A stretch of 64,000 nt of DNA from Epithemia pelagica (Eukaryota; Bacillariophyta; Bacillariophyceae; Surirellales; Surirellaceae), in contig OX337238.1 in assembly GCA_946965045.2 (NCBI GenBank), positions 186,001 to 250,000 of the forward strand, given 5' to 3'. A model generated the notes under the pieces. The model did no database searches, was not told the DNA's origin, and saw nothing but the letters and a program-made list of their open reading frames with translations. Below are positions 35,401-46,430 of the stretch, in pieces. The translations under genes and the position numbers were made by a program. How positions within the stretch are numbered: the stretch's first letter is position 1; the number at the start of each line of letters is the position of its first letter.

Positions 35401-36313
35401 GATTGCGTCGATTCGGTCCGGGGTCAACGTGGCGGTGGGCATGTGCGATGTAAGTCGCTTGTAGGCGAGGGCGTAATTTCCGAGGTTAGCAGCTTGCTGT
35501 GCTGCTCGGATGATTGTTGGTGGGGGGTCGGTTGTTTCCTGTATTCCCCATTGTTGCCGTTTTCGTTCTTGTTGTTGTTTTTTCTTGGTTTGCTTCTGGC
35601 TCTTCACTGGGAGTGGCTGTGGGTTCCAGACTGTGTCGTACAGTTCTTTGATGCGGCCTGTTTTGAACAGTGCTAGCCGTGTTTTGAGGGCGTCGGAGTA
35701 CGATCGGTGTACCGTGTTCTTGATGGGGGGCGAGAAGGAGGGGCTCGGCCAGAAGCAGGAGCTTCCAGAAGCCCCTCGGGTCGATGTTCCACTGTGGGGG
35801 GTTGTCGTCTTTGAGGATGGAAGTGTGTAGCTCTGGTGTGGCTTCTAGGGTCCAATTCGCGATTGTGTGTACCGTGTGGAAGTATTCTTTTCGTGCCGGT
35901 GCTTTTAGTTGGTGCCATGTTGTTCGTCGAAAAGGTGGTGGGGTTGGGGCAAGAGTGTGCAGGAATTCAAAACTCCGTTTCCAGTTTGTTTGTGTGTCCG
36001 TTGAGGCGTGACGGTAGGTGTTAAACACTAGTTGAAGGTTTGTGTTCTTTCTACTATGTTTTGTTGTTATGTGTTTCTGGAGGTGTCCTTGGGATGTGTA
36101 GATGGTGTCTGTGGTGTCGCACTTGGTGCATAGGTGGTATCCGTGCTTGGCTCGGTATGATGGTGGCATGTAGTCGGTTGGTTTGGATTCTTTGTGGGTT
36201 GCAATGATGTGTTCCTTGAGGGACGCATGTGGTCGGGTTGTCAGGGCCGGCACTGTCCATGTGCAGTTTGGTACAGGACAGCGTCGTGGTGGTTGTGCTC
36301 TTTGGGCACTCAT
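32440..36313 (-). pseudogene. Retrotransposon ORF2: C2H2 fingers, reverse transcriptase, restriction-like endonuclease
   Basis: About 1,290 codons from ATG 36313. The N-terminus has two C2H2 zinc fingers (C-P-V-P-N-C ... H-x4-H; C-T-K-C ... H-x4-H). The RT domain includes G-L-I-M-L-D-L-H-N-M-F-N, G-C-P-Q-G-C-P-L-S-P and the catalytic I-M-D-D (about 34457-34468), an unusual form of Y/F-x-D-D. The C-terminal part has C-x-x-R ... D-P-E-G-D-H-L-F-N-C (about 33333-33381), R-P-A-D-V and A-I-D-I-T-V-P (about 33085-33180), which match restriction-like endonucleases of R2/CRE/Utopia-like clades. The frame changes at a six-C run near 35727-35733; one surplus base explains it, so this is either a real frameshift or a sequencing error. 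Everything else is open. Confidence 0.75.
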
Positions 36314-36861
36314 AGGGCGTCTTGGCCCTGGTCGTCATGCGGGACCACATGGCCGCACTGCACATAACATACCATTTGTTTAAGCATTGATTACCATATT
36401 CACATCTATACCACTGAATAATATTCTCGCTCACCACCGATCCGCGAAATGGCTTATTCAGAATGTGCTTTTGCCTATTCACATCAACATGTTACTTAAT
36501 CAAACTCTATTCACTACAGTAAAACTTATTCAGAATCGACTTATTAAATCAGTATCTCCTATTCAAATTGTTATTCAACAATATCAATATTATTCAATAG
36601 TATTATTCTGAATTGGACACAAATTGTCGTCAACTTTTATTCAAAAGGGTCATGTTGAACACGGTATTACTCACCGATGAACTGTTGAATAAGACACCCA
36701 ATTCCAAATTTCTAACAAAGTTTTACACTTCGACACAAAACTTGACACGAAGACCATGCTGATCGCCGTCTCTACAAGGATGGTTTTCAAAGCACCACAC
36801 ACGTTTTTCTGTCTACAAACCTGCACACCAAAAGTCTATAAGGTAAACTGACAACCACAAT

Positions 36862-39484
36862 TTATTTCTTAGATGAATCTTTTGTTGATCTACGCGTATG
36901 TCGTGTTCGAGCTACACTAGTCTCTCCACTCTCTGCGACAAGGACCGAATAACATGCTGCACAATACGCGAAATCACATGAGTGGTCATGTTTCTTCGCA
37001 TTGGGACAACACATAACCGGGTTCCTCGAATTCACCTTGATTCCACCATCGATACCAAACATCTTGTTACAACACAATCGCTGGCACTGTTTTGGCCAAT
37101 GTGGATTATGCATATAATATGATGGCGTAAAATACGATGATACGTCTTCTGGCACAAAACCGGATAAAACTGTATGGTCACACTTCGCTTCTCCCTGAAA
37201 TAAGAATCACACCGGTTAGATATTACCCTCCCACAACTGAAATGATTTTTTCTCTTACCTCATTCTCGGAAGATAAATTCTTTTCACCATTACCACTGTT
37301 TTTGCCATTTGCATCTCCATGTCCTTGTTCCTGTGGAACCTCAACACATGGTCAGTTAATCAATTTCTGTAACAACACATGATATACCAGTGTGTTTTCG
37401 TTCCTTACCTCCTCATTACTCTCTTTCTGCTTCTCCGGACTAACAATTATCATGGTTTCAACGACATGATTCTGAATCCTTGGACCTTGTTGGGCAACAG
37501 TTCGTTTGACAACTCTGTTCCCCCCTTCCTTCCTGTTCTTCTTATTTTGTCGTGTATTCTTTGCTGGCGAATCTTCCATACGTGCCCTTTTTGCTACATC
37601 AACACCTGAATCTCTGCTCTCCTGGCTTGTATCATTCCTTGTTGTGTTCTCACATGGTAGAGAAGTACTCCTGCTCCCCCCGGATGTCGTTGTTCCAGTC
37701 ATAATATGTTCTGGTAGAGTAGCACTCCTACTCATACTCTGTTTTGGTAGAGTAGCACTCCTACTCACCCCGTCCATGTTCCTGCTCTTGTCCTTTTGGA
37801 GGTTGGTAACGAACGGCTGACCTTCGTTGCCCCCGTCCTTCCTGTTCTTCTTATTTTGTCGTGTATTCTTTGCTGGCGAATCTTCCAAACGTGCCCGTTT
37901 TGCTATATCAACCCGGGAATCTCTGCTCTCCCGGTTTGTATCATTCCTTGTCGTGTTGTCATATGGTAGAGTAGCACTCCTGCTCCCCCCGGATTGACCC
38001 GTTCGTGATGATGGAGTATCATTGTTACTCATACTTCCATTCTTTCGCACAAACAACACAGAATAGTAATTAGAATTGAACAACCAAATGGAAGAGTAGT
38101 TTTTTCTCTTACCTGTGAATCATCATGGGCATTCGAGTTTATCATACCCAGCACAGACTGATGTGCTATATTTTTTTTCATAGATTGCATGACACCCAAC
38201 GGGACGACTGTCTCACAATCTGTGTTTTGAATGGCCATTTCTACCTCATTTCCAACGGCGTCTTCCATACCTGGAGAAAAGAGTGGTTGACTCATCAAAT
38301 CTGCAACTTCCACGACGGAAGTATCACAATCTGGTCCCTCATTTTCAGCAACTTCATTCCCATGGCATACATTGCTTTCTGTAGTATTAGGTGGGGCCTT
38401 TTTGGCTCTCTTCTTGGTATTCTTATTGATTGAGCATTCACCCTCAATATGGGCGTATAGCTCCGTCAGAAAAGAATCATCCACGTTCACACCCAACTTA
38501 TCGTAAAGAAAGTTTCGTGTTTTTTCCATGCTCTCCTGATTGCAATTAATAAACAACGACCAACATGAGTAGACTTAGAACAGACTTAAAAGGATAATTG
38601 TTTCGGCAAAAACTTACCTGGTTCGGACCTTCATCATTCCTTTGATCGTCCATTGTTTTACGTGTAACCACATAGTACATCTCTCTTGGCTTGAACCAAT
38701 ATTTCACATATTTGTTCTCGTTTGATTGCCCCTCTGTAAGAGAGACACTCCACCCTGCCTTTTTCAACATTGGGATCATTATGCCCCCAACAGTCTGTGA
38801 CTTGGCAGACCTCCCCACAGCAGAAAAGCCACTTCTATCCGTCGGACTGTTTCTTGTTCTCTTGTTGTTTTCGTTAAACTGTGGTTTGGTTTGCTTCAAC
38901 AAATACATCTTGTTCTTATACAGCCACTCATCGATCACAGTAGCCAACCACGAACGATCTCGGTGAAATTTATGAACCAATTCATATACCGCTTGTTTAT
39001 TATCCTCGTTGTAGGGAAGGTGAATCAGATAGTCACGGATATCGGATAACGTAACTGGGTGTGACGACCTTCCAGGCATCAAGATATTCTTCTGGCGTGC
39101 AACTTGACGAAAACCATCTTTGAGTTTGCTTACAACAAAGGTTCGTAAACTGTCTCGCGTTGCCTGAATTTCCAACAACATTGCCCGACCATCAGGCATG
39201 CTCCTGTCGCTCAAACCATCCGTTCGACGATTTTTTCGATACGGCCATAGTCGTTCTGCTTCCTCTTCTGTATTTGGATTACATCCAGTCAGCGGGTGGA
39301 AATAGTCCTTTGGATATGGGAGAAAATCCGCCGGTACTAAGTACTGATGAGCTGATGGAACATCGTAACTGACCGCACCAGTATTGTTCTCAGAATCACG
39401 TTGCACCGATCCGTTCACTCTCTCGTCGATTCTGGCTGCCACCCGATGCAGTGGATTGCTTTCCGCTGTCACACCAACTTCCAT
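36862..39484 (-). CDS. Unknown 778-residue transposon protein, five exons, Cys-rich C-terminus
   Basis: Exons: 39484-38618, 38535-38113, 38041-37409, 37339-37259 and 37194-36862. Each intron has GTAAG-type donors and AG acceptors, all phase 0, and the total is 779 codons with stop. Exon 1 looks globular (Y-L-V-P-A-D-F-L-P; L-A-T-V-I-D-E-W-L). Exon 3 contains a near-exact internal duplication of about 57 residues (G-G-S-R-S-A-T-L-P ... K-N-R-K-D-G-G) plus short S-R-S-A-T-L-P repeats. The last exon has about 12 Cys (C-C-N-K, C-C-P-N, C-A-Y-C-A-A-C-like pairs), suggesting a zinc-binding end. No known domain was recognised. It is divergent from the transposase gene, like the 619-residue gene of the first element. 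Confidence 0.65.
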
Positions 39485-40040
39485 CGTCGTTACAAGATAC
39501 CCTGTTGATACTGATTAAGCACTTTTGCCGTGGTCCACAGTGTGGAAGTACAACCTTTCTACCCAACGGAATGACTTTCTACCAACCAGGCAGACTCCCT
39601 TATCCGTGACCGGCCTTGCTCTAGAAATAAATATTTGAATTTTTACTAAATACGTACTTGAAATATCTATATTGAATATTCCAATGCTCAGTGACTGATC
39701 ATGCGTCCACTTCCCTGCAACCCTCACTCTTTTCTTCATAGTCAAATAAATGAAACCCCGGCATGCGTCTTTTACCCACGCCAGCACACCCATGTCACAT
39801 TCAAATTCAAGCGTCAATCACGAATTGCATCTGGTCCGTGATTCACTGACTAATAAGATCACGACTAGAGTCAAGATCACGATTACCACTGGTCGCTCTT
39901 TCCAGTCGCTAAAAATGAGTGTGGATGGAAACCTTGCGCCATGGACGACAAATCGTATCCATTTTTTCATTGAAGTGGATGTGGAGCACCGAATCATCCC
40001 TGTTTGCCTTTGCGCACCTCAAAGCTAAATTTTGGCATCG
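39485..40040. promoter_or_regulatory. Divergent promoter region of the CACTA element
   Basis: 556 bp between the 778-residue gene and the transposase. The direct repeat AAGATCACGA/AGATCACGATTA is visible at about 39857-39889. No credible ORF. Confidence 0.4.
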
Positions 40041-43000
40041 ATGGACAGAACTTTCCAGTGCCCTAAGTGTTGCCAAAGTACCCCAATTAGCCTCCATCCC
40101 AATGGACCAACCAATTACTGCAACGGTTTGTACCACGGCAGGTGTCAGAATGAATGTTGTTCTAATGCCAAAATTCCATTTTGGGTATGTCTTCCATGTC
40201 TGAACCATCAGGTGGCGCACACTGGTGGAGAGAAGGGCTATATACCTCAATGGAAGGCCCTAAATCGACATGCACAGTCGAAATTTCATCGAAATGCCAT
40301 GCAAAAATGGTTGGATACAACCAATATTCCCGGTTCCCATTGTCCTTCTCATGGCAACAACACTATTTTTCAAGGGGAAGATGAGGAGTACGAAATGGGA
40401 GACACGGAAGAGGCCCAAAATGGTTGTTTCGATCCACTCAACGGAAGAGACTCTGCGCCCAACCAAGATACACCGCTATTGTCATCACTATCGGAAGACA
40501 CCCTGAGATCAATGGGCTTCGCTGATGGCTCAAAATCTCCCTCCTTCATATGGCAAAACATGAGAGCCAATGGTCATGGATTAAAGTACCTAACTTCAAA
40601 AGCCTTTGGACTTCAGCCGGATGAAGTAACTTGGGAAGAGGCACAATTTTCTGTTCTCATGTCGTCGCTGTTGATTGAGCTATCGGGAAACCAACGCCGT
40701 TTGTTGGCCAACATCCTATTACTGGCAGGGAATGCTCCAAACCCTTCCCTGTCAATTTTCAAACAGACAAGATTGCCCACGTCGGTTGAGGATTTTGACA
40801 GATTCTATCTAAAAGGCAAAAACTCTTTCATGCAAAATCTGCCAATTCCAGTCGTTCGGAAAACACCAGATGGTCTGCATTCCTATGTTTCTCTTGTGGA
40901 TTTGGTAGCTAATGAATTTGGGAAAGCCCAGGAGTTCGACGACTTGAAAATTTCCGCTCGGATCGTTTTGGACGACTACGACCGTGTCCCTAACGTGGCG
41001 GCTACACCCCATGGTCGCAAAGTATTACTTGAGTTACAAGAATCGCCATCACAAGATTCACAACAAGATCAATGTGAGTTGCATCTCTGGTTACGGGAGT
41101 GGAGAGATGATTTCGACCCCAATAACACGAAATCCTCCCGTAACCAGGTTTGGGTGAATACATTTACGCTTGGTTCTTGTGATTCTAACCAAAATAGTGG
41201 AGCAACAACTTATTTCATGGGACTTGGAGCTAAGGGCGACGACCATTCATCAGTGGAAAAGGCACTCTTAGATGAAATGCAAAAATTCAATGCGGCTGGT
41301 CATAAACTCTTTCACGGTGGATTGAAGCGAATCGTGCATGTAAAACTCGGTAAACTTGTAACTGGAATCGATCGCCCCGAACGCACGTCCATGTTTGGAG
41401 TAGGAGACCACAATGGAACTTACTCTGTATGCTGGGGTGTGGCAACGAAAGTGGACGAGCTACAGAAAGAAAACAAACTACCCGCTTGTTCCAAATGTCG
41501 ACGGAAACGACTAAATCATCTGGGGATTATGAAACAAGGTCAGGATTCAAACAACAATCAAGGCTGTATATCCGACTGTCAAAACTGGAATTTGTTTGAA
41601 CCAGGCTTCAAATTTGCTACACCGAAGAACTATCCAACAATATATGACAAGTCCTCAGGTGCTCCTAGACCACCAAACCTAAGGCCAATCTTTAGTAAGG
41701 AAGATACTTCTGACAAGCGAAACCACCCTACCCAACATGGAAACACGAGGGTAATCAAGCAGGATGGTAAACGACAACGCAAGGATACATCTGTGGATCC
41801 ACAAAATTATCTTACATCTGTGGAACTAAGTATTCCATGGCTGAAGCAGGCAGTTATCTTCGCCCATCACAACGTCCGAACAACCAATCCGAAGCAAGGA
41901 AGGTCGTCTAGGAGTTATTGGACAAAAGGCAATTTGAGTGCATACCTACGGACTTGTGGTTGTACCAATAAACTGATCGATCAAGTTTACCTGTCGGCCA
42001 AGAATGGAGATCAAGTACCAATATTCCCTGAATCATGGCGTGACTCTTCAGGTATGCAAAGGTGCCATTATGCACCTATGCATATGGTTTTCTTGGGGAC
42101 CATGAAGACTGTCCTAGAGTTAATATTTGCGTGGATGAGTCGTCACGAATCTCTTGCCACAATGGGAAAGCAATTGAACAAGTATCTAACAGACATAAAA
42201 CTGCTTCGATGTTCGCGATTTTTTGCAGCACAACCTCTATCAACATCAAGTTGGGGAACTGGTACTTGGGTCAGTGAGAATTATCTTTTCTCAGCAAGGT
42301 TCCTTAAGTTTTTGTTAACTTTACCATGTTTCTCCAACCACAGAATGTTACGTCGGGAAGGAATTCAAAAAGAGCTCAAGGTTGTAAGACGATTCATTGA
42401 TTCCTTAACCGTCGCCATTTCATTGCTCATGTTGAACCAGAAGACAATTGCTAACCTGCAACAGGTGGTCGAGGTGTATTTGGATTGTCTATATGACATG
42501 GAGAACATCGAGTATGTCGCAAGTCAAGATGATTCTTCATTAGACGATACGTCCTCGACAAATAAGAAGATGAACAACATCATGAAGAGTAACTCCTTGG
42601 GATTGTTAGCTGTAACGAGGTTTCATAATGAAATGGGACCTGCCACACTTCATTGGGAAGGTGGCTTCGCAGGCGAACGGAAGATCCAGCAAGTGAAACC
42701 AGCATTGTCTATTAAGAGGGCAACTGTTGATTGGACGAAGCTTACGCTAATGCGCATGTACCAACATGATGCGTTGCATTATTTACAAGACCTTGCAGAT
42801 TTGCCTACCAAATCTGGCAGAAACAGGTTGATGGACGGAATAATTAAAGTTTATTCCCGGGAAGATTATGGACCAGACAAACTAGAGATACAGAGAAGAC
42901 CAATTTCTTGTATCATCGGAAAGGATGGGTTGTCTGTTCATATTGTTGTTTGGGATAGGACTACTTTGCAGCTACGAAAGGTCATATTTGATGACCGACA

Positions 43001-43259
43001 GGGAACCATGGTTGCCTGTATGTGCTGGGTGGCACCGGTCAAGTTAGCACCAGTGTCGGTGATATATGATTCAATGGATGATCTGTTAAATAGTTCTGAC
43101 TACCGAGAAGCTGGTTTATTACTCCCAATCATGGAAGAAGAATCAAGGGAATATAAGAACCAGTTCTTTTCTATCGGAAGTTCATGGTCACAGCGACTGG
43201 AAACAGGAGATTATAGTATTCCTCAGCTACAGGGACGATTATATGGTGATTGGCTTTAA
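40041..43259 (+). CDS. CACTA-superfamily transposase of the inserted element
   Basis: 1,072 residues from ATG 40041. The N-terminus is a Cys/His-rich module (C-P-K-C-C ... C-x3-C-C ... C-L-P-C ... H-x5-H). The middle contains V-W-V-N-T-F-T-L-G and a Cys pair C-S-K-C-R-R-K-R followed by C-I-S-D-C-Q-N-W, and later M-H-M-V-F-L-G-T-M-K-T and T-W-V-S-E-N-Y-L-F-S-A-R. These blocks resemble a large stramenopile CACTA-like transposase family as I remember it (P-M-H-L-L-F-L-G and G-W-V-S-E-N). I cannot place the DDE triad by eye. The CACTG termini of the element support the superfamily. The stop at 43257-43259 abuts the stop of the convergent gene with no spacer. No internal stop. Confidence 0.65.
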   Translation: MDRTFQCPKCCQSTPISLHPNGPTNYCNGLYHGRCQNECCSNAKIPFWVCLPCLNHQVAHTGGEKGYIPQWKALNRHAQSKFHRNAMQKWLDTTNIPGSHCPSHGNNTIFQGEDEEYEMGDTEEAQNGCFDPLNGRDSAPNQDTPLLSSLSEDTLRSMGFADGSKSPSFIWQNMRANGHGLKYLTSKAFGLQPDEVTWEEAQFSVLMSSLLIELSGNQRRLLANILLLAGNAPNPSLSIFKQTRLPTSVEDFDRFYLKGKNSFMQNLPIPVVRKTPDGLHSYVSLVDLVANEFGKAQEFDDLKISARIVLDDYDRVPNVAATPHGRKVLLELQESPSQDSQQDQCELHLWLREWRDDFDPNNTKSSRNQVWVNTFTLGSCDSNQNSGATTYFMGLGAKGDDHSSVEKALLDEMQKFNAAGHKLFHGGLKRIVHVKLGKLVTGIDRPERTSMFGVGDHNGTYSVCWGVATKVDELQKENKLPACSKCRRKRLNHLGIMKQGQDSNNNQGCISDCQNWNLFEPGFKFATPKNYPTIYDKSSGAPRPPNLRPIFSKEDTSDKRNHPTQHGNTRVIKQDGKRQRKDTSVDPQNYLTSVELSIPWLKQAVIFAHHNVRTTNPKQGRSSRSYWTKGNLSAYLRTCGCTNKLIDQVYLSAKNGDQVPIFPESWRDSSGMQRCHYAPMHMVFLGTMKTVLELIFAWMSRHESLATMGKQLNKYLTDIKLLRCSRFFAAQPLSTSSWGTGTWVSENYLFSARFLKFLLTLPCFSNHRMLRREGIQKELKVVRRFIDSLTVAISLLMLNQKTIANLQQVVEVYLDCLYDMENIEYVASQDDSSLDDTSSTNKKMNNIMKSNSLGLLAVTRFHNEMGPATLHWEGGFAGERKIQQVKPALSIKRATVDWTKLTLMRMYQHDALHYLQDLADLPTKSGRNRLMDGIIKVYSREDYGPDKLEIQRRPISCIIGKDGLSVHIVVWDRTTLQLRKVIFDDRQGTMVACMCWVAPVKLAPVSVIYDSMDDLLNSSDYREAGLLLPIMEEESREYKNQFFSIGSSWSQRLETGDYSIPQLQGRLYGDWL

Positions 43260-44663
43260 CTAGTTCTCGTTTGTTGGCATTCGTAAGTTATCCGGTAGCA
43301 AGGCCCATGCTTGAACTCTTGTAGAAAGCTTCTGTGTTTTGCAAAGAAATCCCTTTGTCTTTAGAAGGCATAGAACGTTTGTTGTTCGTCGCATATTGAA
43401 ATTTGGTTGGTTAATCACTTCTGTATGGAAGAATTTGGAACTTTTCCAATCATGGATTGAGGCGGCATCGATTAGGAACAGTATCACGGTATAGAGCGCT
43501 TGACGGTCGTCTTCAATATCATCTTGCTTGATGAATGGTGAACACGTCGTCCAATTTAAAATATCTGACATGGTTTTCTTGTTGACGATTTCTTTGTTCC
43601 AAGTGGGCTCGGAATTCGTTCGGATGAAGTCGATTGGAGTATTGTTTAACAAAGGGAGGAGTCTGTTCTTTGTACCCTGTCTAATCCCTTGAAGGCGACG
43701 AGGAACAAATATGACAAGTCCTTCACCCCAATCATCCCCTGATGCGTTGTTGGGTAGGATTTTCTGCAAAACCTTTTGTCGGCGTGAGTTGATTTGTGAT
43801 AGGCGTAGTACTACCTCTTTGAAGTAACGATAGGGCTCTGTGACATCAATAGTCGTAGAGGCACCACGAACGCCCATCAAGGCACGTTGTTCAGAGAGTA
43901 CAGAACGATACGACGAACCACATAGAACCATACCGCATTGAAACCACTTGCCCATTGTTATATAAGCCACGCGACTGGTGAATTGTTTGGGTTTGGTAAT
44001 CGTCAAAAGCATCGATTGACATCGACCTCCAGTCAGAATTTCATCCACAATGATGTAGAAACCGTGGCGTTTGGAAATAGCTGCGATGATAGATAAAGCG
44101 CGGTCACTTAGGACACTGCCATTTGAGGCCAGCATCAGCTCCAAGAATAGTGTTGTAATGGGCTCACAGATGCACGTCTGGTATATACAACGGGCATGTA
44201 GAACACGGAGGCATTCATCTTCGTAAATTGCCAAGGTATCTGGAGAAATAGTACCGGGGATGTGGTATGGGAGGGGAATTGTATGTTGCTTGGAAAACTT
44301 GGAAATATCTTCAGATTCTGGGTGTGCAACAAAGGATGGTCCGTCGTTGATCTGGAACGTCGTTGTGGTCCAAGACTGTAGTGGTCCTTGGTCTCCTGCT
44401 ACGTAGCTGCCACAGGCGACGAGGACCGTAGAGTTGTTTCCTTGACAAAGACTGGTGATAGCATAGAGATTGGCGTCAGAGCCGTTTGGTGTCAACTTCT
44501 CAAACGAAAATCTTCCTTGCGTGACGTCGACGATCGAATGTTTCAGCGCTTCGCCAGTTTGGTAATCATCTTCACTGAAGGCAGTGTTGTACTTCCTCTT
44601 GTACATCGATTGGTCTATTAACACAAACGTCTTGCCCCAGTTATTTGCAAGATCATCCGACAT
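43260..44663 (-). CDS. PLP-dependent class III aminotransferase-like transposon cargo
   Basis: 467 residues from ATG 44663. Class III (ornithine/GABA aminotransferase-like) landmarks are in order: N-G-S-D-A-N-L-Y-A (residues about 59-67, for S-G-A-E-A-N), a C-E-P-I strand, Y-I-I-V-D-E-I-L-T-G-G-R (about 205-216, the V-D-E-I-Q-T-G motif whose Asp contacts the PLP ring) and Y-I-T-M-G-K-W-F (the T-x-G-K motif with the Schiff-base Lys). The C-terminal 100 residues differ from the family and look like a small helical or winged-helix domain. An overlapping upstream ORF (44889-44653, another frame) may encode a spliced N-terminal exon. Found between the transposase and element end, it is cargo rather than host DNA; its substrate is unknown and it may be non-catalytic. 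Confidence 0.55.
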   Translation of the reverse strand: MSDDLANNWGKTFVLIDQSMYKRKYNTAFSEDDYQTGEALKHSIVDVTQGRFSFEKLTPNGSDANLYAITSLCQGNNSTVLVACGSYVAGDQGPLQSWTTTTFQINDGPSFVAHPESEDISKFSKQHTIPLPYHIPGTISPDTLAIYEDECLRVLHARCIYQTCICEPITTLFLELMLASNGSVLSDRALSIIAAISKRHGFYIIVDEILTGGRCQSMLLTITKPKQFTSRVAYITMGKWFQCGMVLCGSSYRSVLSEQRALMGVRGASTTIDVTEPYRYFKEVVLRLSQINSRRQKVLQKILPNNASGDDWGEGLVIFVPRRLQGIRQGTKNRLLPLLNNTPIDFIRTNSEPTWNKEIVNKKTMSDILNWTTCSPFIKQDDIEDDRQALYTVILFLIDAASIHDWKSSKFFHTEVINQPNFNMRRTTNVLCLLKTKGFLCKTQKLSTRVQAWALLPDNLRMPTNEN

Positions 44664-44889
44664 GGTTTTCCATTAAGGGACAGAGATAAGCAGGGAAGGG
44701 TCGTAGCAACTTGGAGATGTGATGTAGTAGGTCAATGGTGGAGGTTGCTCCATTTGACATACGAAAGCATTGGTAGACCACAAGATGTTGTGCTTGTTGG
44801 TGTCTTCGGAGAAGTAATTGGTTCCGAATGTCTTGGCGAGGGTCTCGCGGGGAGATTGTGAGCGTGCCGGGGTAGAAGAATGCGCGCAT

Positions 44890-45348
44890 TTCGGTTTATA
44901 ATAATTAAAGGCACCTTGTCCGGCGTGGCATATGAGGAACTGTTGGTAGCTATTGGTACGTTGGTGGAAATGAGTTTGGAAATTTGAAGTTCTAAAACTA
45001 TATCTACAAAATGAAAGGAATTTAAAATTCCATAGAGTGGGAGATCTACTCTATGAAGGGAGACTGCGAATGACCGTCTACAATATGAAATGAAATAATA
45101 TCTATAATCTGAAATAATAGAAAGTTTCAAATTCCATAGAGTAGGAGATATACTCTATGGAGGGAGACGGCAAAGAAATGATTTGAATATAGAACGCAAG
45201 CCTCTCTATAATTTGAATGTGTGTGTATCTGGTGCGCAATCATCACCCACACGTCTAATACATCGTTTAGCAGCACAACTTCTTGTTTTCCTCTGTGCAC
45301 AAAGCAAAAGGAGAAGAGGTAAACTGTATTGGAGAGAACACCGTGAAA
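44890..45348. repeat. Non-coding stretch with two palindrome-bearing direct repeats
   Basis: AATTCCATAGAGT-x-GGAGAT-x-TACTCTATG-x-AGGGAGAC occurs at about 45026-45063 and 45129-45170. Each copy contains the inverted pair CATAGAGT/ACTCTATG around a short loop. They sit upstream of the 217-residue gene and could be operator-like sites. Confidence 0.5.
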
Positions 45349-46002
45349 ATGTCCGTGGATATCAACATGAAGAAAACATCCAACAAATCATGGAACATTG
45401 ATTACTTCTCCAGGATGGCGGAAATCCCTGAGAAGATCCCAACAAAAATCGTATATTTCTTGGCTCTGTCTGAAACGGATCGAAAGAAAGGCTTTGAGTT
45501 TTTGTTGGCCACAATGGTGACAGCATTGGGAGATTCTCGAAAGAAGTCCGATTTCAAGGAATTAAAAAAGGAGGAGGACCGTGTTTATGGCTTACCGACA
45601 TTCGTATCTTCAATGAGTGGTGGTGTTAACAAGTGTGGTGATGGGATGTTGCTCGTGCAGCGCCAGTTTTATAACGTGGGATTTAATCCCAAAGCGGAGT
45701 CCCAAATCCAGTTGGGAAGCGACTTTCGGGTTCGGAGTGCGTTTCTGATTGTGGTGGGAAACAAGGTTGTGGGAAAGTTTCAGATGCTGCATCGGGAGAT
45801 CTTCCATATCGAGGAAGACGGTTGTATGACGATCAAGTATTGTGATAAGTGTGATCCAGAAGATTATCCCAGGGAAATCTTCAAAATGTTAAACGTGAAT
45901 GTGGAGAATGCCTTTGTGGCAACGACTTTGTACGGTGTGGATGAAAATGGGCGTCCTGCAAACGATACGCTTGCGATCTGTACGACAGATAACAAAATGT
46001 AG
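45349..46002 (+). CDS. Unknown 217-residue CACTA-element protein
   Basis: Started at ATG 45349 (GTGAAAATG); the frame is open upstream but without ATG. The composition is balanced, with alternating hydrophobic and charged segments (I-V-Y-F-L-A-L-S; S-A-F-L-I-V-V-G-N-K-V-V-G-K-F; a Cys pair Y-C-D-K-C-D-P). It reads like a compact alpha/beta protein. I do not recognise it. It is the gene nearest the right terminus and is followed by CT-rich, non-coding sequence up to the TIR at 46430. Confidence 0.6.
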   Translation: MSVDINMKKTSNKSWNIDYFSRMAEIPEKIPTKIVYFLALSETDRKKGFEFLLATMVTALGDSRKKSDFKELKKEEDRVYGLPTFVSSMSGGVNKCGDGMLLVQRQFYNVGFNPKAESQIQLGSDFRVRSAFLIVVGNKVVGKFQMLHREIFHIEEDGCMTIKYCDKCDPEDYPREIFKMLNVNVENAFVATTLYGVDENGRPANDTLAICTTDNKM

Positions 46003-46430
46003 ACACTATGTGATTTGTATTGCTGTATGTAGTCCCTCTCATCTCTCGTCAACCTTTTGTTCCTTCATTTATCATCACAAAGCTTTTTTTCTCTCTCTCT
46101 CCTCATCTCTCTCGTCGCGTATGTGTCTCGTCGTCTTTTTCTGTGTTGCAATCTTTATTCACAATGATAGATTTGAATAAATCTTCTTAAACAGAATGTT
46201 TCGTTGCTTTACTCAAATACGGTAGGATTGCATTGAATGTTGATAATTCAGAAGATAGTGTTCTGATTACGACAGTGATCAGTATGGATTGCGGAATAGA
46301 GCCCTTAATCAAACTGTAATGGTGATTAAAAATTACGAGATAAAAAAAGAGAGTAATCAGTAGCAAAAATTCTGAATAAAAATAAAACAACAGGGAAAAC
46401 TGTTGTTCAGTAGCAAAGTGATGTGCAGTG

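Larger units (their letters stand above)
36356..46430. mobile_element. 10,075-bp CACTA-superfamily transposon inserted in the retrotransposon
   Basis: The left end reads CACTGCACATAACAT and the right end, inverted, CACTGCACATCACTTT, the CACTG start typical of the CACTA/EnSpm superfamily. The flanks share the dinucleotide CG (36354-36355 and 46431-46432), a 2-bp target duplication. It carries four genes: a 778-residue five-exon protein (-), the transposase (+), an aminotransferase-like protein (-) and a 217-residue unknown (+). Removing it restores the ORF1/ORF2 junction of the host retrotransposon. Confidence 0.85.
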
